Of a DNA stretch of 64,000 nt, positions 15,886-25,040 are shown piece after piece. The stretch lies in the NCBI RefSeq assembly GCF_017614965.1, contig NZ_WVUG01000003.1, forward strand, positions 1 to 64,000. Reading direction: 5' to 3'. Position numbers and translations under genes: made by a program. The notes beneath the pieces are model-generated. The model was not told where the DNA came from, searched no databases, and worked only from the letters and a program-made list of their open reading frames with translations. Origin of the DNA: Streptomyces griseorubiginosus (lineage in GTDB: Bacteria > Actinomycetota > Actinomycetes > Streptomycetales > Streptomycetaceae). Position 1 is the stretch's first letter, and every line of letters starts with the position of its first letter.

Positions 15886-16262
15886 CGAGGCTGACCGGCA
15901 GCGCCCTGCGCGTGACCGTCTTCGTCGGCGAGAACGACACCTGGCACCACAAGCCCCTCTACTCCGAGATCGTGCACCGCGCCCACGCGGCCGGGCTCGC
16001 GGGCGCCAGCGTCTTCCGCGGCATCGAGGGCTTCGGCGCCTCCTCACTGATCCACACCTCGCGGCTGCTGTCGATGAGCGAGGACCTGCCGGTCGCGATC
16101 GTCGTCGTGGACACCGAGGAGCGGGTCCGGGCCTTTCTGCCGCAGCTCGACGAGCTCGTCGACGAGGGTCTGGTGATCCTCGACGACTGCGAGGTCATCC
16201 GGTACGCCGGCCGAACGGATGAACCCGGCAAAACGGTCACGAAGGGTAAGAAGTCGTTGTGA
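15882..16262 (+). CDS. DUF190 family protein
   Basis: A 126-residue cytosolic protein of the DUF190 family, a ferredoxin-like/PII-like fold. Typical features are [29 protein letters not shown], the [28 protein letters not shown] central segment, and [16 protein letters not shown]. It lies between two crcB genes with four-base overlaps on both sides (ATGA, GTGA), the usual arrangement in actinobacteria, which suggests a regulatory or binding role for fluoride export. The biochemical function is not established. Confidence 0.88.
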   Translation: MTRLTGSALRVTVFVGENDTWHHKPLYSEIVHRAHAAGLAGASVFRGIEGFGASSLIHTSRLLSMSEDLPVAIVVVDTEERVRAFLPQLDELVDEGLVILDDCEVIRYAGRTDEPGKTVTKGKKSL

Positions 16263-16636
16263 ACTGGCTGTTGGTCGTCGCAGGCGCCGTGATCGGTGCC
16301 CCGCTGCGCTATCTGACCGACCGGGCGGTCCAGTCGCGGCACGACTCCGTCTTCCCCTGGGGCACCTTCCTGGTGAACGTCTCCGGCTGCCTGATCCTGG
16401 GCCTGCTGACCGGGGCGGTGGCCGAGGGGGCCGCAGGTGGCCGGCTGCAGCTGCTGCTGGGGACGGGTCTGTGCGGGGCCCTGACGACGTACTCGACCTT
16501 CTCGTACGAGACCCTGCGCCTGTCCGAGACCGGTGCGGGGCTCTACGCTGCCGCCAACGTCGTCGGGAGTGTGGCGGCGGGCCTCGGCGCGGCATTCGTC
16601 GGGGTGACGCTCGCCCGGGCCCTGTGGGCCGGGTGA
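16259..16636 (+). CDS. crcB: fluoride channel CrcB/Fluc subunit 2
   Basis: A 125-residue, four-helix Fluc subunit without the N-terminal tail of the first copy. Signatures are [30 protein letters not shown] and [11 protein letters not shown]. The GTG start overlaps the DUF190 stop. With the first subunit it should form a heterodimeric fluoride exporter. Confidence 0.92.
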   Translation: MNWLLVVAGAVIGAPLRYLTDRAVQSRHDSVFPWGTFLVNVSGCLILGLLTGAVAEGAAGGRLQLLLGTGLCGALTTYSTFSYETLRLSETGAGLYAAANVVGSVAAGLGAAFVGVTLARALWAG

Positions 16637-16705
16637 CGTGACCCCACGCGCGCGTAGTAAGACTGTCTACAGCACTGTCGACCAACCTTCTCAGAACTGG
16701 ATTCC

Positions 16706-17542
16706 ATGAGCGTCATCAACGTCGGTCAGGCCGCCGTCCTCGGAGTCGTGGAAGGGCTGACCGAGTTCCTTCCCGTCTCCTCCACCGGACATCTGAAGAT
16801 CGCCGAGGGGCTCATGAGCATCCCCGTCGACGATGACGCCGTCGTCGGCTTCTCGGCCGTCATCCAGGTCGGCGCGATCGCGGCCGTGCTCCTGTACTTC
16901 TTCAAGGACATCGTGCGGATCTGTGCCGCCTGGGGCCGCGGGCTGGTCCACAAGGAGGAGCGCTACCACCACGACTACAAGTTCGCCTGGTGGGTCATCT
17001 ACGCGACCATCCCGATCGTGATCGTGGGCCTGGCCGCCAAGCCGCTCATCGAGGGTCCGCTCGCCTCCCTGTGGGTGGTCGCCGCCTCGCTGATCGTCGG
17101 CAGTGGTGTGATGTGGGCGGCGGACCAGATGGGCCGGCACAAGCGCGGTGAGGACGACACCACCTTCAAGGACGCGATGCTGGTCGGCGGCTCGCAGATC
17201 CTCGCCCTGCTCTTCCCCGGCTTCTCCCGCTCCGGCGCCACCATGTCCACGGCCCTGATCCTGGACCTGGACCGGGTGGCCGCCACCCGGCTCTCCTTCT
17301 TCCTCGGCATCCCCGCCCTCACCGGCGCCGGCCTGTACGAGCTCAAGGACGCCCTCGGCACGGGCGTGGGCGCGGCCCCTCTCGCCGTCGGCACGGGCGT
17401 CTCCTTCGTCGTCGCCTACGCCTCCATCGCCTGGCTGCTGAAGTTCGTCGCCAAGCACTCCTTCAACGCCTTCGTCATCTACCGGATCGTCGTCGGCGTG
17501 CTGCTGCTCGGACTGCTGGCCAACGGCGCGCTGAGCAGCTGA
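16706..17542 (+). CDS. uppP: undecaprenyl-diphosphatase
   Basis: A 278-residue integral membrane phosphatase (BacA/UppP). The N-terminal EGLTEFLPVSSTGHL contains the conserved glutamates and Ser-Thr-Gly-His of the active site; the second conserved block is PGFSRSGATMS. Eight or so hydrophobic helices are spread along the chain. It dephosphorylates undecaprenyl diphosphate at the outer face of the membrane, recycling the lipid carrier for cell-wall synthesis, and extra copies confer bacitracin tolerance. It has its own terminator and seems monocistronic, 69 bp after crcB. Confidence 0.95.
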   Translation: MSVINVGQAAVLGVVEGLTEFLPVSSTGHLKIAEGLMSIPVDDDAVVGFSAVIQVGAIAAVLLYFFKDIVRICAAWGRGLVHKEERYHHDYKFAWWVIYATIPIVIVGLAAKPLIEGPLASLWVVAASLIVGSGVMWAADQMGRHKRGEDDTTFKDAMLVGGSQILALLFPGFSRSGATMSTALILDLDRVAATRLSFFLGIPALTGAGLYELKDALGTGVGAAPLAVGTGVSFVVAYASIAWLLKFVAKHSFNAFVIYRIVVGVLLLGLLANGALSS

Positions 17543-17549
17543 CCGCGGC

Positions 17550-17582
17550 GGGGCGCGGGGTCGTATTCAGGCCCCGCGCCCC
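17550..17582 (+). terminator. terminator after uppP
   Basis: GGGGCGCGGGG (17550-17560) pairs with CCCCGCGCCCC (17572-17582), an 11-bp perfect stem, eight bases after the stop and followed by GTGAATCTCTCTTTT. Confidence 0.8.
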
Positions 17583-17642
17583 GTGAATCTCTCTTTTCAC
17601 AGCCCTTGACATCTCCCGTACGTCACCCGGAGGATCGCTCCC

Positions 17643-18374
17643 GTGAACCTGTCAGACAGCAAGACAGCCAGTCAGGGTCCGCGGCGCGTCAGCGCCATGG
17701 AAGCGGTCCTCGGGCATCTGCGTGCCGCCATCGAGAACGGCGACTACGCGGTGGGGGACAAGCTGCCCTCCGAGGCCGAGCTGTGCCGCACCCTCGAGGT
17801 CAGCCGGCCCGTGCTGCGCGAAGCCCTCAGGGCACTGCAGACGATGGGCCTGACCGTCTCCAAGACCGGCAAGGGCACCTTCGTCGTCGCCAGCACCGTC
17901 GAGGACCCCACTTTCGGCGACTACGCGGCCAGCGACCTGCTGGAGGTGCGCCGCCACGTGGAGATCCCGGTGGCGGGCTACGCGGCCCAGCGCCGCACGC
18001 CCGAGGACCTGGACCACCTGACGCACCTGCTGGAGCGCATGGAGCGGGAGACCGACACCACCTCGTGGGTCGCCCTCGACACGCTGTTCCACCTCGCCGT
18101 CGCCCAGGCCGCCCAGAACCCGGTCTTCCGCCGGGTCATCGAGGAGATCCGTGACGCACTGGCGCGTCAGTCGGCCTTCCTCAACGAACTGGGCGGACGC
18201 CGCGAGCAGTCCAACCGCGAGCACCGGGCGATCGTCGAGGCGCTGATGGACGGTTCCGAACTCGACGCGGTGGACGCCATGGCGCACCACCTCGACCGCG
18301 TCGAGACGACCCTCACCGACATCGTGCGCCCCGCGCGCACGGACCCATCCACGGAAGGCGGACCCGAGGCGTGA
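17643..18374 (+). CDS. GntR family regulator, FadR subfamily
   Basis: A 243-residue regulator. The N-terminal winged helix spans about residues 18-85 ([46 protein letters not shown]). The C-terminal FCD domain is all-helical with metal-binding type positions (D in [14 protein letters not shown] residues in [11 protein letters not shown] and MAHHLDRVE). GGAGG is nine bases before the GTG start. Its stop overlaps the permease start by four bases, so it heads an operon and probably senses an amino acid or its breakdown product to control asparagine/aspartate use. Confidence 0.9.
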   Translation: MNLSDSKTASQGPRRVSAMEAVLGHLRAAIENGDYAVGDKLPSEAELCRTLEVSRPVLREALRALQTMGLTVSKTGKGTFVVASTVEDPTFGDYAASDLLEVRRHVEIPVAGYAAQRRTPEDLDHLTHLLERMERETDTTSWVALDTLFHLAVAQAAQNPVFRRVIEEIRDALARQSAFLNELGGRREQSNREHRAIVEALMDGSELDAVDAMAHHLDRVETTLTDIVRPARTDPSTEGGPEA

Positions 18375-19834
18375 ACGAGCAGTCCCTGCACGAGGGCGTG
18401 CAGAAACGTTCTGGCCATGTCGACGCCGGAGACGCGGGCTACAGCAAGTCCCTGAAGTCCCGGCACGTCAACATGATCGCCATCGGCGGCGCCATCGGCA
18501 CCGGCCTCTTTCTCGGCGCGGGCGGCCGGCTGGCCGACGCCGGACCCTCCCTGTTCATCGCCTACGCGGTCTGCGGCGTCTTCGCCTTCCTGGTCGTGCG
18601 CGCCCTCGGCGAACTCGTCCTGTACCGGCCCTCCTCCGGCGCCTTCGTCTCCTACGCCCGGGAGTTCCTTGGCGAGAAGGGCGCCTACACCGCGGGCTGG
18701 ATGTACTTCCTCAACTGGGCGACCACCGGCATCGCCGACATCACCGCCGTGGCCACCTACACCCACTACTGGGGCATGTTCTCCGACATCCCCCAATGGT
18801 TGATCGCATTGATCGCCCTCGCCGTCGTGCTGACCGTCAACCTGATCTCCGTCAAGATCTTCGGTGAGCTGGAGTTCTGGTTCGCGATCGTCAAGGTCGG
18901 CGCCCTCGTGGTCTTCATGTGCATCGGCATCTTCCTGCTGGTCACCCAGCACCCCGTCGACGGCGCGCACCCCGGCCCGGCCCTGATCACCGACAACGGC
19001 GGTGTCTTCCCCAACGGCCTGCTGCCCATGCTGCTGATCATCCAGGGCGTCGTCTTCGCCTACGCCTCCGTCGAACTGGTCGGCGTCGCCGCCGGTGAGA
19101 CCCAGAACCCCGAGAAGATCATGCCCAAGGCGATCAACTCGATCATGTGGCGCGTCGGCCTCTTCTACGTCGGCTCGGTCGTCCTGCTGTCGATGCTGCT
19201 GCCCTGGAACAAGTACAGCTCCGCCGAGAGCCCCTTCGTGACCGTGCTCTCCAACATCGGCATCCCCGCGGCCGGCGGTGTGATGAACCTCGTCGTCCTC
19301 ACCGCGGCCATGTCCTCGCTCAACTCCGGCCTGTACTCCACCGGCCGCATCCTGCGCTCCATGGCCATGTCCGGCTCCGCGCCGAAGTTCACCCGCGTGA
19401 TGAGCCGCAGCCAGGTCCCGTACGGCGGCATCCTGCTCACCAGCGGTATCTGTGTCCTGGGTGTCGGCCTCAACTTCGTCGTCCCGGCGGACGCCTTCGA
19501 GATCGTCCTGAACTTCGCGGCGATCGGCATCCTCTCCACCTGGGGCATGATCATGGTCTGTCACCTGCTCTTCTGGCGGAAGACCCAGAAGGGCGAGCTG
19601 ACCCGCCCCGGCTACCGGCTGCCGGGCTCCCCCTGGACCGAACTCGTGACGCTGGCCTTCCTCGCCTCCGTCCTGGTCCTCATGTACGCCGACGGAGGCG
19701 CCGGCCGCACCACCGTGCTGTGCCTGCCGCTGATCGTCGGAGCCCTGGTCGGCGGATGGTTCGGCATCCGCGGCCGCGTCGGACGCACCACCACCCAGAA
19801 CACATCGAACACATCGACCGGAGCCGGCGCGTGA
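18371..19834 (+). CDS. amino-acid permease of the APC family (asparagine permease-like)
   Basis: A 487-residue, 12-helix APC transporter. The first helix carries the substrate-binding glycine motif [43 protein letters not shown] and [10 protein letters not shown] are other family blocks. The GTG start overlaps the gntR stop. The next gene is an asparaginase, followed by aspartase and glutaminase, so proton-driven asparagine (or related amide) uptake is the likeliest role. Confidence 0.88.
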   Translation: MNEQSLHEGVQKRSGHVDAGDAGYSKSLKSRHVNMIAIGGAIGTGLFLGAGGRLADAGPSLFIAYAVCGVFAFLVVRALGELVLYRPSSGAFVSYAREFLGEKGAYTAGWMYFLNWATTGIADITAVATYTHYWGMFSDIPQWLIALIALAVVLTVNLISVKIFGELEFWFAIVKVGALVVFMCIGIFLLVTQHPVDGAHPGPALITDNGGVFPNGLLPMLLIIQGVVFAYASVELVGVAAGETQNPEKIMPKAINSIMWRVGLFYVGSVVLLSMLLPWNKYSSAESPFVTVLSNIGIPAAGGVMNLVVLTAAMSSLNSGLYSTGRILRSMAMSGSAPKFTRVMSRSQVPYGGILLTSGICVLGVGLNFVVPADAFEIVLNFAAIGILSTWGMIMVCHLLFWRKTQKGELTRPGYRLPGSPWTELVTLAFLASVLVLMYADGGAGRTTVLCLPLIVGALVGGWFGIRGRVGRTTTQNTSNTSTGAGA

Positions 19835-19865
19835 CCCACGCGCCGCTCCCTGACAAGAGGCAGCG

Positions 19866-20882
19866 ATGTTCAGCAGTTCCGTCGCGGACGCACCCCAGAT
19901 CCGCGAGCCCCTCCACGCCCCCGTCGCCCACCTCATCCGCGGCGGGGTCGTCGAGGGCATCCACTACGGTTCCGTCGTCGTCCTCGGCACCGACGGGAAG
20001 GTCGCCTTCCAGCTCGGCGACATCGAGGCCGCCTTCTACCCCCGCTCGGCCCTCAAGCCCGTCCAGGCCGTCGCCATGGTCCGGGCAGGACTGCCGCTCG
20101 ACGGCGAACTGCTCTCCCTCACGGCGGCCAGCCACTCCGGCGAGGAACGCCACCTCGCCGGGACCCGGCGGATCCTCGAACTCGCCGGGCTCACCGAGGA
20201 CGCTCTGCGCAACGTCCCGGACATGCCGTTCGGCCCGGCCGTGCGGGACATATGGGTCCGGGAGGGGCGTTCGCCCTCCCGGCTCGCCCAGAACTGCTCC
20301 GGCAAGCACGCGGCGATGCTCTACACGTGCGTGCTCAACGACTGGCCGCTCGAGGGGTACCTCGACCCGTCGCACCCCCTGCAGCAGGCGATCGCCGAGA
20401 TCGTCGAGGACCTCACCGGGCAGCGGATCGCGCGGGTGACGGTCGACGGGTGCGGGGCGCCTCTCTTCTCCGTCTCGCTGCACGGTCTCGCGCGGGCCGC
20501 CGCGCGGATCACCACGGCCGTCGCCGGCACGCCGGAGGCCCGGGTGGCCGACGCGATGCGTTCCCATCCCGAGATGGCGTCGGGTGCCGGGCGGGATGTC
20601 GCCGCGCTGATGGCGGCCGTGCCGGGACTGCTCGCCAAGGACGGGTTCGAAGGCGTTGAGGTCGCCGCGCTGCCGGACGGGCGGGCCGTCGCCGTGAAGA
20701 TCGCGGACGGGGCGAACCGGGCGCGGGTTCCTGTGGCCGCGGCGGCGCTGGCGCGGGCCGGGGTTGATCCCGGGCTGCTCGTTCGGTTCCAAGGGGAGGA
20801 GCTTCTCGGAGGCGGGCGAGCGGTGGGGTGTGTGCGGCCCGTTCGTTCGTTGGAGCCGGTTGTCGTGCCGGCTTGCGCCTAG
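19866..20882 (+). CDS. L-asparaginase, Rhizobium etli (class 3) type
   Basis: A 338-residue protein of the ReAV-like asparaginase family, unrelated to the E. coli type. It retains the catalytic Ser-Lys tandem as FYPRSALKPVQ, the metal-site cysteine and lysine as NCSGKHAAM, and the second cysteine as VDGCGAP. These enzymes hydrolyse asparagine to aspartate and ammonia using a beta-lactamase-like fold with zinc-binding cysteines. It lies 31 bp after the permease gene and 143 bp before aspartase, forming an asparagine to fumarate route. Confidence 0.9.
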   Translation: MFSSSVADAPQIREPLHAPVAHLIRGGVVEGIHYGSVVVLGTDGKVAFQLGDIEAAFYPRSALKPVQAVAMVRAGLPLDGELLSLTAASHSGEERHLAGTRRILELAGLTEDALRNVPDMPFGPAVRDIWVREGRSPSRLAQNCSGKHAAMLYTCVLNDWPLEGYLDPSHPLQQAIAEIVEDLTGQRIARVTVDGCGAPLFSVSLHGLARAAARITTAVAGTPEARVADAMRSHPEMASGAGRDVAALMAAVPGLLAKDGFEGVEVAALPDGRAVAVKIADGANRARVPVAAAALARAGVDPGLLVRFQGEELLGGGRAVGCVRPVRSLEPVVVPACA

Positions 20883-20970
20883 GGCTCTGCCGGATACGCG
20901 GTCGCGCGACTGCGGGCCGGATCGGGCTGGTCGCGCCCACGCGGCGGTAGCCGCATATCAATGACGTCCC

Positions 20971-20988
20971 GCGCCCCTACGGGGGCGC
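20971..20988. terminator. GCGCCCC-TACG-GGGGCGC hairpin in a Streptomyces-type intergenic element
   Basis: The 143-bp gap between asparaginase and aspA contains GCGCCCC/GGGGCGC arms with a four-base loop, preceded by GGTCGCGCCCACGCGGCGG. This resembles the degenerate palindromic sequence often scattered between Streptomyces genes. It may end the upstream transcript. Confidence 0.5.
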
Positions 20989-21025
20989 TTCACTTCCGTG
21001 TCTCAGAAAGAGGAACCGTACCCTC

Positions 21026-22438
21026 ATGACCACCGCCGTCACCCGCAGCGAGCACGATCTGCTCGGCGACCGGGACGTTCCCGCCGACGCCTACTGGGGA
21101 GTGCACACCCTGCGGGCCACCGAGAACTTTCCCATCACCGGGACTGCGATCTCCGCCTATCCCCATCTGATCGACGCGCTGGCCGCCGTCAAGGAAGCCG
21201 CGGCGCTCGCCAACGAGGAACTCGGGCTGCTGGCGCCGGAGAAGGCCGCCGCCATCGTGGAGGCGTGTCGGGAGATCCGGGACGGCAAGTTGCACGATCA
21301 GTTCGTCGTCGACGTGATCCAGGGAGGTGCGGGGACCTCGACCAACATGAACGCCAACGAGGTCGTCGCCAACCGGGCGTTGGAGCTGCTGGGGCACGGG
21401 AAGGGGCAGTACCGGTTCCTGCACCCCAACGAGGACGTCAACCTGGGGCAGTCGACCAATGACGTCTACCCGACCGCCGTCAAGATAGCGACGGTGTTCG
21501 CGGTGCGTGGACTGCTCAAGGCGATGGCCGTACTGCAGGACTCGTTCGCCCGTAAGGCCGTCGAGTTCCGCGATGTGCTCAAGATGGGCCGTACACAGTT
21601 GCAGGACGCGGTGCCGATGACGCTCGGTCAAGAGTTCTCCGCGTATGCCGTCATGATTGACGAGGACCGCCACCGTCTTGACGAGGCCGTCCAGTTGATC
21701 CATGAGATCAACCTCGGGGCCACGGCCATCGGCACCGGGCTCAATGCTCCGGCCGGATACGCGGAGGCGGCCCGCCGCCATCTCGCGGCGATCACGGGGT
21801 TGCCCCTGGTCACCGCCGCCAACCTGGTCGAGGCGACCCAGGACTGCGGGGCGTTCGTCCAGATGTCCGGCGTGCTCAAGCGGATCGCCGTCAAGTTGTC
21901 GAAGAGCTGCAACGACCTGCGGCTGCTGTCGTCCGGGCCGCGCGCGGGGCTCGGGGAGATCAACCTGCCGCCGGTGCAGGCCGGGTCGAGCATCATGCCG
22001 GGCAAGGTCAACCCGGTCATCCCCGAGGTCGTCAACCAGGTCGCCTTCGAGGTGATCGGCAACGACGTCACCATCACCATGGCCGCCGAGGCCGGTCAGC
22101 TCCAGCTGAACGCCTTCGAGCCGGTCATCCTGCACTCCCTGTCGGAGTCCGTCACCCATCTGCAGAGCGCCTGCCTCACCCTCGCCGAGCGGTGCGTGGA
22201 CGGCATCACCGCCAACACCGAGGCGCTGCGGGCGACCGTGGAGAACTCCATCGGCCTGGTGACCGCCCTGAACCCGCACATCGGGTACACGGCCGCCACC
22301 GACATCGCCAAGGAAGCCCTTGTCACCGGGCGGGGAGTGGCCGAACTCGTCCTGGAGAAGGGTCTGTTGCCCGCCGAGACGCTCGCCGACCTGCTGCGGC
22401 CCGAGGTCGTCGCCGGCAGCGGCTCACCCCTGGTCTGA
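21026..22438 (+). CDS. aspA: aspartate ammonia-lyase
   Basis: A 470-residue member of the fumarase/aspartase superfamily. The family signature GSSIMPGKVNP carries the catalytic serine loop; other active-site blocks are GGAGTSTNMNANEV, HPNEDVNLGQSTNDVYPT and KMGRTQLQDAVPMTLGQEF. It converts aspartate to fumarate and ammonia, feeding the TCA cycle. TNMN and HPNEDVN are shared with both aspartase and class II fumarase; the asparaginase next door argues for aspartase. AAAGAGGAACC precedes the ATG. Confidence 0.92.
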   Translation: MTTAVTRSEHDLLGDRDVPADAYWGVHTLRATENFPITGTAISAYPHLIDALAAVKEAAALANEELGLLAPEKAAAIVEACREIRDGKLHDQFVVDVIQGGAGTSTNMNANEVVANRALELLGHGKGQYRFLHPNEDVNLGQSTNDVYPTAVKIATVFAVRGLLKAMAVLQDSFARKAVEFRDVLKMGRTQLQDAVPMTLGQEFSAYAVMIDEDRHRLDEAVQLIHEINLGATAIGTGLNAPAGYAEAARRHLAAITGLPLVTAANLVEATQDCGAFVQMSGVLKRIAVKLSKSCNDLRLLSSGPRAGLGEINLPPVQAGSSIMPGKVNPVIPEVVNQVAFEVIGNDVTITMAAEAGQLQLNAFEPVILHSLSESVTHLQSACLTLAERCVDGITANTEALRATVENSIGLVTALNPHIGYTAATDIAKEALVTGRGVAELVLEKGLLPAETLADLLRPEVVAGSGSPLV

Positions 22439-22504
22439 CCAGCAGCTCCTGACCAGTAGTTCCTGACCTGCGGCGACGCGCCGGGACCGTGCGGAGGCAC
22501 AATA

Positions 22505-23440
22505 GTGATCATGACAACGACGTCGTCCTTCGCCTTCCAGCCGGTCCTGGAGCGCATCGCCGAGGAGATCGAACGCACCCCGGACCGCGGCCGGCCCGCC
22601 GACTACATCCCGGCGCTCGCCGCCTGCGACCCGCGCCGCTTCGGCATGGCCGTCGCGGAGCTGGACGGGACGGTGTACGGCGTGGGGGACTGGCGCGAGC
22701 CGTTCTCCACGCAGTCCATCACCAAGGTCTACACCCTCGCCCTCGACCTGGCCCGCGAGGGCGACGAACTGTGGGAGCACGTGGGCCGCGAGCCCTCCGG
22801 CAACCCCTTCAACTCCCTGGTCCAGCTGGAGTACGAGAACGGCATCCCGCGCAATCCCTTCATCAACGCGGGCGCGCTCGTCGTCACCGACCGCCTGCAG
22901 AGCCGTACCGGGGACGCGGCCGGTGAACTGCTGGGTTTCCTGCGCTCCGAGAGCGGCAACCCGGCCCTCGACTTCGACAAGGACGTAGCCGCCTCCGAGG
23001 CCGCGCACGGCGACCGCAACGCCGCGCTCGCCCACTTCATGGCGTCCTACGGCAACATCGACAACCCCGTACCGGTCCTGCTCGACCAGTACTTCCGGCA
23101 GTGCTCGATCACCGCCTCCTGCGCTGACCTCGCGTTGGCCACCACCTTCCTGGCCCGCCACGGCGTCCGCGCCGACGGCACCCGGCTGCTCACCCGCAGC
23201 CAGGCCAAGCAGGTCAACGCCGTGATGCTGACCTGCGGGACGTACGACGCGGCCGGCGACTTCGCCTACCGCGTCGGCCTGCCCGGCAAGAGCGGTGTCG
23301 GCGGTGGCGTCATCGCCGTCGTGCCCGGCCGCTGCACGCTGTGCGTGTGGAGCCCCGGCCTCGACTCGCGCGGCAACTCCGTGGCCGGCGTCGCGGCCCT
23401 TGACCGCTTCACCACCCTGACCGGACTGTCGGTGTTCTGA
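22505..23440 (+). CDS. glsA: glutaminase
   Basis: A 311-residue serine-dependent glutaminase. The active-site Ser-x-x-Lys is FSTQSITKVY; other conserved blocks are EPSGNPFNSLVQLEYENGIPRNPFINAGAL, written across 22795-22880, and GLPGKSGVGGGVIAVVPG near the C-terminus. It hydrolyses glutamine to glutamate and ammonia. A GTG start at 22505 has GGAGG seven bases upstream and is favoured over the ATG two codons later, where spacing would be 13. It is 66 bp after aspA, completing an amide-nitrogen catabolic cluster. Confidence 0.93.
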   Translation: MIMTTTSSFAFQPVLERIAEEIERTPDRGRPADYIPALAACDPRRFGMAVAELDGTVYGVGDWREPFSTQSITKVYTLALDLAREGDELWEHVGREPSGNPFNSLVQLEYENGIPRNPFINAGALVVTDRLQSRTGDAAGELLGFLRSESGNPALDFDKDVAASEAAHGDRNAALAHFMASYGNIDNPVPVLLDQYFRQCSITASCADLALATTFLARHGVRADGTRLLTRSQAKQVNAVMLTCGTYDAAGDFAYRVGLPGKSGVGGGVIAVVPGRCTLCVWSPGLDSRGNSVAGVAALDRFTTLTGLSVF

Positions 23441-23636
23441 CCGACCCCCTGAAGTCCCCGGTCACCCCGGGAACCCGGTCCTGCGCCGCTCCCGTGACCT
23501 CGGCGAGGAAGTCCTGGACGTGCTACGCGGCGAACTCATCGGTCTCAGGGGGCAATCACACGCCGGTCACACGCAGGTCCCCGGACCGCAGGCGGCACGT
23601 CAAGTTCCGGCCATCCGGCGTTGACACGCTGAACGA
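23441..23636. other. intergenic gap with a possible coding remnant
   Basis: Between glutaminase and the mannosyltransferase there is no convincing gene. One short plus-strand frame (from about 23470) reads NPVLRRSRDLGEEVLDVLRG, which looks like the end of a helical protein, but it lacks a start and drifts into low-quality sequence, so it may be a gene relic. TTGACA at 23620-23625 is a possible -35 but lies too close to the next start. Confidence 0.3.
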
Positions 23637-25040
23637 GTGTTGGCCATGGCTTTCCCCGTCGATCTTCGCCGCTGTCAGGTCCTGGGCCTGGCCGGCACCG
23701 CCTTCCTCGCGCTGGGCGGTGAGACGGCCGGCGCCCTTCCCGTCCAGGAACTGCTGGCCCCCGCCAACGTCCGCGCGGCGCTGGGGCTGGTCGGTGTCTA
23801 CTTCGGTGTCGTCATCCTCATAGCGGCCTGGGTGCTGCTCGGCCGGCTGGTGCGCGGCGCCGAGCCGCCCAGCCCGCGCTCACTGCTGCTGGTGCTCGCC
23901 ACCTGGTCGGCACCGCTGCTGATCGCGCCACCCCTGTTCAGCAGGGACGTCTACAGCTATCTCGCCCAGGGCGCCATGGTCGACGCCCACATCGACGTGT
24001 ACGCCAACGGACCCGCCCAGCTCGGCGGTCCGCTCGCCGACGAGGTCGCGCCGCTGTGGCAGCACACCGGAGCGCCGTACGGCCCGGTGTTCCTCGCCGT
24101 CGCCTCCCACCTGTCCGACCTGACCCGGGGCCAGCTCCCCGCCGGTCTCGTCGGGATGCGGCTGGTGGCGCTGCTCGGCGTCGCGCTCATGGCCGCGGCG
24201 CTGCCCCGGCTGGCGCGGCACAGCGGCGCGGACCCGGCCGCCGCGCTCTGGCTCGGCGCCCTCAACCCGCTGGTCCTGCTCCACCTGGTCGCCGGCGCCC
24301 ACAATGACGCGATCATGCTCGGGCTGCTCGGCGTCGGCCTGGTGGCGGCGCTGGGCCGGTGGCCGGTCCTGGGGGCCGTACTCGTGACGCTCGCCGCGCT
24401 GGTCAAGGCGCCCGCGGCGCTCGGTCTCGCCGCTGTGGTGGTCCTGCAGGTACGCGCGGGGCGACACCCGGCGAGGGCCGTGCTGACGACCGGTGCCGCC
24501 GCCGCGGCCACCACGGTCGCGGCCACGGCCCTCGCCGGAACGGGGTACGGCTGGATAGGCGCCCTCGACACCCCGGTCTCCGCGCACAACTGGGCGCTGA
24601 CCAGTCTCCTCGGCCGTGCCACCGGCGCCCTGCTGGAACACCTCGGCAGTGACCTCGCGCCGCTCGCCCTGCCCGTCTGGCACGTCCTCGGTCTCGCCGT
24701 CACCGTGCTGGTGATAGCGGCCATATGGTGGCGGCTGCGCCCCCGCCCGGTCTACGCGCTGGGCCTGAGCCTCGCCACGGTCGCCGCCTTCGGCCCGGCC
24801 ATCCGGCCCTGGTACGCCCTGTGGGGCCTGTTCCTGATAGCCGCCGCGGCGCCCACGACCTCGGTGCGGCACCGGGTGGCGGCCGTCACGGGCGTGCTGG
24901 CGCTGGCCACGCTGCCCAGCGGCGGCCCGGTGGACACCGGGCAACTGGTGCTGGCGGTCTCCGGGGGCGTGCTGGCCGTGGTGGTCCTCTGGCAGGCCCA
25001 TCAGGCGGCCCAGGCACCCGTGTTGGGACACACCGCATGA
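23637..25040 (+). CDS. polyprenol-phosphomannose-dependent alpha-1,6-mannosyltransferase (MptB-like, GT-C)
   Basis: A 467-residue membrane glycosyltransferase with about 12 hydrophobic helices. The GT-C signature is the acidic pair in the first external loop, FSRDVYSYLAQGAMVDAHIDVY. LVAGAHNDAIMLGLL and RPWYALWGLF are also typical of MptB proteins. It should transfer mannose from polyprenyl-phosphate mannose on the outside of the membrane. Starts at GTG 23637 or ATG 23646 are both possible; neither has a strong ribosome site. The stop overlaps the next gene (ATGA), another GT-C enzyme, so they act in one pathway, perhaps on a lipoglycan or wall-associated mannan. Confidence 0.82.
   Translation: MLAMAFPVDLRRCQVLGLAGTAFLALGGETAGALPVQELLAPANVRAALGLVGVYFGVVILIAAWVLLGRLVRGAEPPSPRSLLLVLATWSAPLLIAPPLFSRDVYSYLAQGAMVDAHIDVYANGPAQLGGPLADEVAPLWQHTGAPYGPVFLAVASHLSDLTRGQLPAGLVGMRLVALLGVALMAAALPRLARHSGADPAAALWLGALNPLVLLHLVAGAHNDAIMLGLLGVGLVAALGRWPVLGAVLVTLAALVKAPAALGLAAVVVLQVRAGRHPARAVLTTGAAAAATTVAATALAGTGYGWIGALDTPVSAHNWALTSLLGRATGALLEHLGSDLAPLALPVWHVLGLAVTVLVIAAIWWRLRPRPVYALGLSLATVAAFGPAIRPWYALWGLFLIAAAAPTTSVRHRVAAVTGVLALATLPSGGPVDTGQLVLAVSGGVLAVVVLWQAHQAAQAPVLGHTA

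Noticed and set aside
13276..16047. A 923-codon minus-strand open frame as one giant protein
   Set aside because: Only the last 279 codons look like a real (BrkB-like) protein; the rest is a shadow of the propeller and crcB genes.
23470..23600. A short coding-like frame (NPVLRRSRDLGEEVLDVLRG)
   Set aside because: No start codon, no ribosome site, and the frame degenerates; kept only as a possible relic.
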